A stretch of 7,019 nucleotides of DNA from Kouleothrix aurantiaca. Lineage in GTDB: Bacteria > Chloroflexota > Chloroflexia > Chloroflexales > Roseiflexaceae. Where the stretch lies: the NCBI GenBank assembly GCA_001399705.1, contig LJCR01000112.1, positions 1 to 7,019 of the forward strand, written 5' to 3'. Below, one piece after another: positions 6,512 through 7,019 of the stretch. The notes beneath the pieces are model-generated. The model worked only from the letters and a program-made list of their open reading frames with translations, was not told the DNA's origin and ran no database searches. Numbering within the stretch: the first letter of the stretch is position 1; every line of letters starts with the position of its first letter. A program made the position numbers and the translations under genes.

Positions 6512-6540
6512 AGCCATGCGCTTGAATTAAACACATGGCT
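6512..6540 (-). terminator. Weak candidate terminator after the regulator gene
   Basis: AGCCATG (6512-6518) and CATGGCT (6534-6540) form a 7-bp stem with a 15-nt loop. Read on the minus strand it is followed by TTTGTTAT. It lies about 70 nt beyond the regulator stop codon. The loop is long and the T-run is broken, so this is tentative. Confidence 0.25.
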
Positions 6541-6608
6541 GAATGGGGTTGTTGCTTGTTGCTAGGTTGTTGCCGACTGCCTGGTGTGGATGGAGCGAGA
6601 CGATAAGC

Positions 6609-6884
6609 CTACCGCTCGCTGTCATCTTCAGCGACAACCTCGTATAACTCGTCGATGCCGCTCAGGCCAAAATGTTCAACTAACCGTACCAATACCCCGG
6701 CTGGCACATTCTCCGCCCCAAGCGCCACCCGATCGAGGGTGACACGCGGTACACCAGTTTCTTCTGCAAGCTCGCTAATGCTATAGCGAACACGCCCTGG
6801 CCTCTTATGAGGTCGAGGCGTGGTTGGATCTTGCTCGCGTCGAAGCATGATCTCTTTAAGGTGGCTTTTAACAGAGAGTGGCAT
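6609..6884 (-). CDS. Helix-turn-helix transcriptional regulator, Cro/C1 (XRE) type
   Basis: The start is placed at ATG 6882-6884, with AAAAGG (6891-6896) 6 nt upstream, giving 91 residues. A longer frame opens at GTG 6950, but that region holds the gene's own promoter, so the extra 22 residues would not be in the message. Residues 1-32 are basic (HLKEIMLRREQDPTTPRPHKRPGRVR). Residues 35-56 (SISELAEETGVPRVTLDRVALG) form a Cro/C1-like helix-turn-helix with the expected Gly in the turn. A third part (PAGVLVRLVEHFGLSGIDEL) completes the usual five-helix fold. The C-terminus is acidic. There is no peptidase or oligomerisation domain, so it is Cro-like in size. A role as phage switch regulator is inferred from the divergent promoters next to it. 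Confidence 0.85.
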   Translation of the reverse strand: MPLSVKSHLKEIMLRREQDPTTPRPHKRPGRVRYSISELAEETGVPRVTLDRVALGAENVPAGVLVRLVEHFGLSGIDELYEVVAEDDSER

Positions 6885-6890
6885 TTGATA

Positions 6891-6896
6891 CCTTTT
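6891..6896 (-). promoter_or_regulatory. Ribosome binding site AAAAGG deciding the regulator start
   Basis: It is spaced 6 nt from ATG 6882-6884 on the minus strand. With the promoter at 6916-6944 it excludes the longer GTG-initiated reading. Confidence 0.65.
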
Positions 6897-6915
6897 GCTG
6901 ATTGCAGTCGCTAAA

Positions 6916-6944
6916 ACTATACGGTGAGTCGCATAAAATGTCAA
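6916..6944 (-). promoter_or_regulatory. Consensus sigma-70 promoter of the regulator gene
   Basis: On the minus strand TTGACA (6939-6944), a 17-bp spacer and TATAGT (6916-6921). Transcription should begin near 6909, giving a leader of about 25 nt before the ATG at 6884. A direct repeat AGTCGC-NN-AAA (6906-6916 and 6927-6937 on plus), 21 bp apart or two helical turns, overlaps the -10 edge and the spacer and could be an operator. Confidence 0.8.
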
Positions 6945-6951
6945 AGACACT

Positions 6952-6964
6952 GATAAAGTTTATC
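6952..6964. promoter_or_regulatory. Palindromic operator candidate GATAAAGTTTATC
   Basis: A perfect 6-bp inverted repeat around a central G lies between the two divergent promoters: 8 bp upstream of the regulator's -35 and 7 bp before the rightward -35. A repressor dimer bound here would sit against both. That the neighbouring helix-turn-helix protein binds it is an inference. Confidence 0.5.
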
Positions 6965-6971
6965 TTATATA

Positions 6972-6999
6972 TTGAAATATTATCGGATTGGTGTATAAT
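6972..6999 (+). promoter_or_regulatory. Rightward divergent sigma-70 promoter
   Basis: TTGAAA (6972-6977), a 16-bp spacer and a perfect TATAAT (6994-6999) on the plus strand. The transcript would start near 7006 and leave the window at once, so its gene is not visible. The only ATG in view (7002) is followed by a stop after four codons. Confidence 0.7.
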
Positions 7000-7019
7000 T
7001 TATGCGTACTGAGTAAACA

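Larger units (their letters stand above)
6075..6573. repeat. Iteron-like TTGTTGC/GCAACAA heptamer array
   Basis: Fifteen exact heptamers are visible. TTGTTGC begins at 6087, 6188, 6262, 6270, 6412, 6549, 6556 and 6567. GCAACAA begins at 6122, 6133, 6222, 6364, 6372, 6427 and 6447. Counting the core GTTGC/GCAAC gives 22 sites in 500 bp, against about one expected by chance. Neighbours are spaced mostly 7-8 or 11-12 bp, which suggests proteins stacked on one face of the helix. Both orientations occur and several pairs form hairpins. Such arrays are typical of replication origins bound by an initiator, of partition sites, or of integrase arm sites. No initiator, partition or integrase gene is in this window. 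Confidence 0.9.
5631..6608. other. 978-bp non-coding control region with dense repeats
   Basis: No open frame here looks like a protein: those present are low-complexity translations of the repeats and lack ribosome binding sites. The half nearest the small terminase (5640-5960) holds hairpins, a 16-nt AT palindrome (5646-5661, GAAAAATTAATTTTTC), three CGAGGTG motifs (5662-5668 and 5731-5737 on plus, 5849-5855 on minus) and a long inverted repeat. The far half (6075-6573) holds the TTGTTGC/GCAACAA array. The stretch 5960-6075 shows nothing I can name. A late-gene leader with a packaging site on one side and an origin or other nucleoprotein site on the other is an inference. Confidence 0.75.

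Noticed and set aside
6075..6573. CRISPR array
   Set aside because: Repeats are 5-7 nt, occur in both orientations with irregular short spacing, and no cas gene or regular 30-nt spacers are seen.
6075..6573. Phage attachment site (attP) as a firm call
   Set aside because: Arm-site arrays can look like this, but no integrase gene or identifiable core crossover sequence is in the window, so it is kept only as an alternative.
5899..6573. Insertion sequence or miniature transposon remnant
   Set aside because: There is no transposase fragment, and the inverted repeats do not bound a segment with visible target-site duplications.

Overview
The window looks like a piece of a tailed double-stranded DNA phage (Caudoviricetes), either a free phage or a prophage. 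It carries the packaging and head-assembly module, read entirely on the minus strand, and next to it a non-coding control region dense in repeats and a small repressor-type gene. Shine-Dalgarno sequences and near-consensus sigma-70 promoters point to a bacterial host. Nothing identifies the host more closely. The genes have moderate GC, while the control region is clearly richer in A+T.

In transcription order (right to left) the late module is: small terminase (5301-5630), large terminase (3700-5304), a small beta-rich protein of unknown role (3358-3687), portal (1993-3348), scaffold (1345-1905), major capsid protein with an HK97/P22-coat-like fold (412-1311), a 67-residue protein (148-351), and the first 44 codons of another gene (1-134), probably a head-tail connector. 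Gaps are short and one junction is an ATGA overlap, so this reads as one operon. The two terminases cut and pump DNA through the portal into a shell built by the scaffold and capsid proteins. No head maturation protease is seen, which fits a scaffold-dependent, protease-free (P22-like) assembly route.

From 5631 to 6608 there is no convincing gene. The part nearest the small terminase (5640-5960) contains two hairpins, a recurring CGAGGTG motif, a weak minus-strand promoter candidate and a perfect 20-bp inverted repeat with an 11-nt loop. The next part (6075-6573) is an array of 15 exact TTGTTGC/GCAACAA heptamers in both orientations (22 copies of the GTTGC core). It is interleaved with three copies of a 20-nt element inside 47-50 bp composite units, and with a 25-bp perfect inverted repeat that encloses an AT-rich 67-bp loop. 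This layout resembles an iteron-type replication origin, a partition site or an integrase arm-site array. Which one is not decidable from this window.

At the right end, a 91-residue helix-turn-helix protein (6609-6884, minus) is driven by a consensus promoter (TTGACA, 17 bp, TATAGT). A second promoter faces right (TTGAAA, 16 bp, TATAAT), and a perfect palindrome lies between the two. This is the architecture of a phage genetic switch. The right-hand transcription unit lies outside the window.
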